Source: JAAZPG01 sp012797375 (GTDB lineage Bacteria > Acidobacteriota > Aminicenantia > Aminicenantales > UBA4085). From it: a stretch of 6,188 nt of DNA. The first letter of the stretch is position 1. Every line of letters begins with the position of its first letter. The stretch lies in the NCBI GenBank assembly GCA_937868205.1, contig CALMMC010000032.1, positions 1 to 6,188 of the forward strand, in the 5' to 3' direction. Below, piece by piece: positions 5,739 to 6,188 of the stretch. Below the pieces are notes generated by a model. It was not told the DNA's origin. It ran no database searches and worked only from the letters and a program-made list of their open reading frames with translations. The position numbers and the translations under genes were made by a program.

Positions 5739-6188
5739 TCAGCATGCGATTTGACTTGTCAGCTCATGGAACTTTTCCAAGGATCCGATGATCTTGTCCT
5801 CCCGGATGTAGCTTCGCTCCCCGCTCCAGTCCTCCGCGTATTCGACCAGGTAACAGATCGTCAGCCGGACGTAAGATTCAACGGACGGAAAAACGCCGAC
5901 CACGCGGCTGCGCCGGCGGATCTCCCGATTCAGCCGCTCCTGGCCGTTGGTCGAGGAGATCCGTTTCTTGTCGATCTCCGGGAAATCGTAAAACGAGAGC
6001 GAGTCGTCCAGCCCCTCTTCCAGGCAGCGGATCGCCTCGGGAAAGCGCTTTCCGTAGTCGTCGATCAGAGCGGTCGCCGCCCGGCGGGCGCTCTTTTTGT
6101 CCGGCTCCAACCAGATCTGCTTCAGATGAGCCGCAAAACGACCTTTTTCCCGGTGGGGGACCCGGGCCAGGATGTTCCGCATGAAGTG
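5739..6188 (-). CDS. IS256/Mutator-family transposase, C-terminal part only (gene continues beyond window)
   Basis: DDE transposase of a copy-out IS. About 150 codons are visible; the family is usually near 400, so the N-terminal two thirds, including the first two catalytic Asp residues, lie right of the window. The frame stays open to the last base and reads HF-MRNILARVPH, matching the family segment in which HFMRN is internal, so the Met at 6182 is not the start. Diagnostic motifs counted from that Met: FPEAIRCLEEG (48-58), SLSFYDFPE (61-69), STNGQERLNREIRRRSRVV (77-95, with E82 in the ER pair where the family's third catalytic acid lies), VFPSVESYVRL (97-107), and an acidic tail after YLVEYAEDW. 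The stop TGA at 5741-5739 comes at the normal family position, so this end is intact. Its base composition resembles the host genes, unlike the AT-rich gene next to it. Whether the element is active cannot be told. Confidence 0.93.
   Translation of the reverse strand, partial: HFMRNILARVPHREKGRFAAHLKQIWLEPDKKSARRAATALIDDYGKRFPEAIRCLEEGLDDSLSFYDFPEIDKKRISSTNGQERLNREIRRRSRVVGVFPSVESYVRLTICYLVEYAEDWSGERSYIREDKIIGSLEKFHELTSQIAC

Noticed and set aside
1..6188. CRISPR array, tRNA, rRNA, riboswitch or phage attachment site
   Set aside because: No regularly spaced repeats, cloverleaf or conserved RNA motif was found on either strand by eye.

Overview
The window is a GC-rich bacterial chromosomal segment with two housekeeping genes, clpB and mutS, both on the minus strand. 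Between them lies a small plus-strand gene for a protein with a strongly acidic tail. The right end is a short AT-rich island followed by part of an IS256/Mutator-type insertion sequence. The high G+C, GAC/GAG/CTC-type codon use and sigma-70-like hexamers fit a high-GC, non-enteric bacterium. The sequence does not fix the phylum; an acidobacteria-like or candidate-phylum lineage would be a guess.

Layout: (1) 1-1880, minus: the first 626 codons of the disaggregase ClpB, cut by the window edge just after the second Walker A motif. (2) 1881-2069: a divergent promoter region in which a 14-bp sequence containing a perfect TTGACA occurs as an inverted pair, one copy facing each gene. (3) 2070-2429, plus: a 119-residue protein of unknown function whose last ~45 residues are nearly all Asp/Glu. 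(4) 2430-2491: a short convergent spacer with one weak hairpin. (5) 2492-5164, minus: complete mutS (890 codons). Its extended -10 promoter sits so close to the ATG that the transcript should be leaderless or nearly so. (6) 5165-5222: the spacer carrying that promoter. (7) 5223-5705, minus: an AT-rich (about one third G+C) orphan gene with a CxxC knuckle and a HEPN/DUF4145-like C-terminal half, probably acquired by transfer. (8) 5739-6188, minus: the C-terminal part of an IS256-family transposase, with the IS end probably just downstream of its stop codon.

The housekeeping genes handle protein disaggregation after stress (ClpB) and DNA mismatch repair (MutS). They share no operon and are separated by the plus-strand gene. 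The acidic-tail protein shares its control region with clpB, so co-regulation is possible but unproven. The island upstream of mutS is the accessory part. A TTGACA hexamer in the presumed IS end points into the AT-rich gene and could drive it. No CRISPR array, tRNA, rRNA or riboswitch was recognised. No complete previously undescribed system can be claimed; the best candidates for follow-up are the HEPN-like orphan at the IS junction and the acidic-tail protein divergent from clpB.
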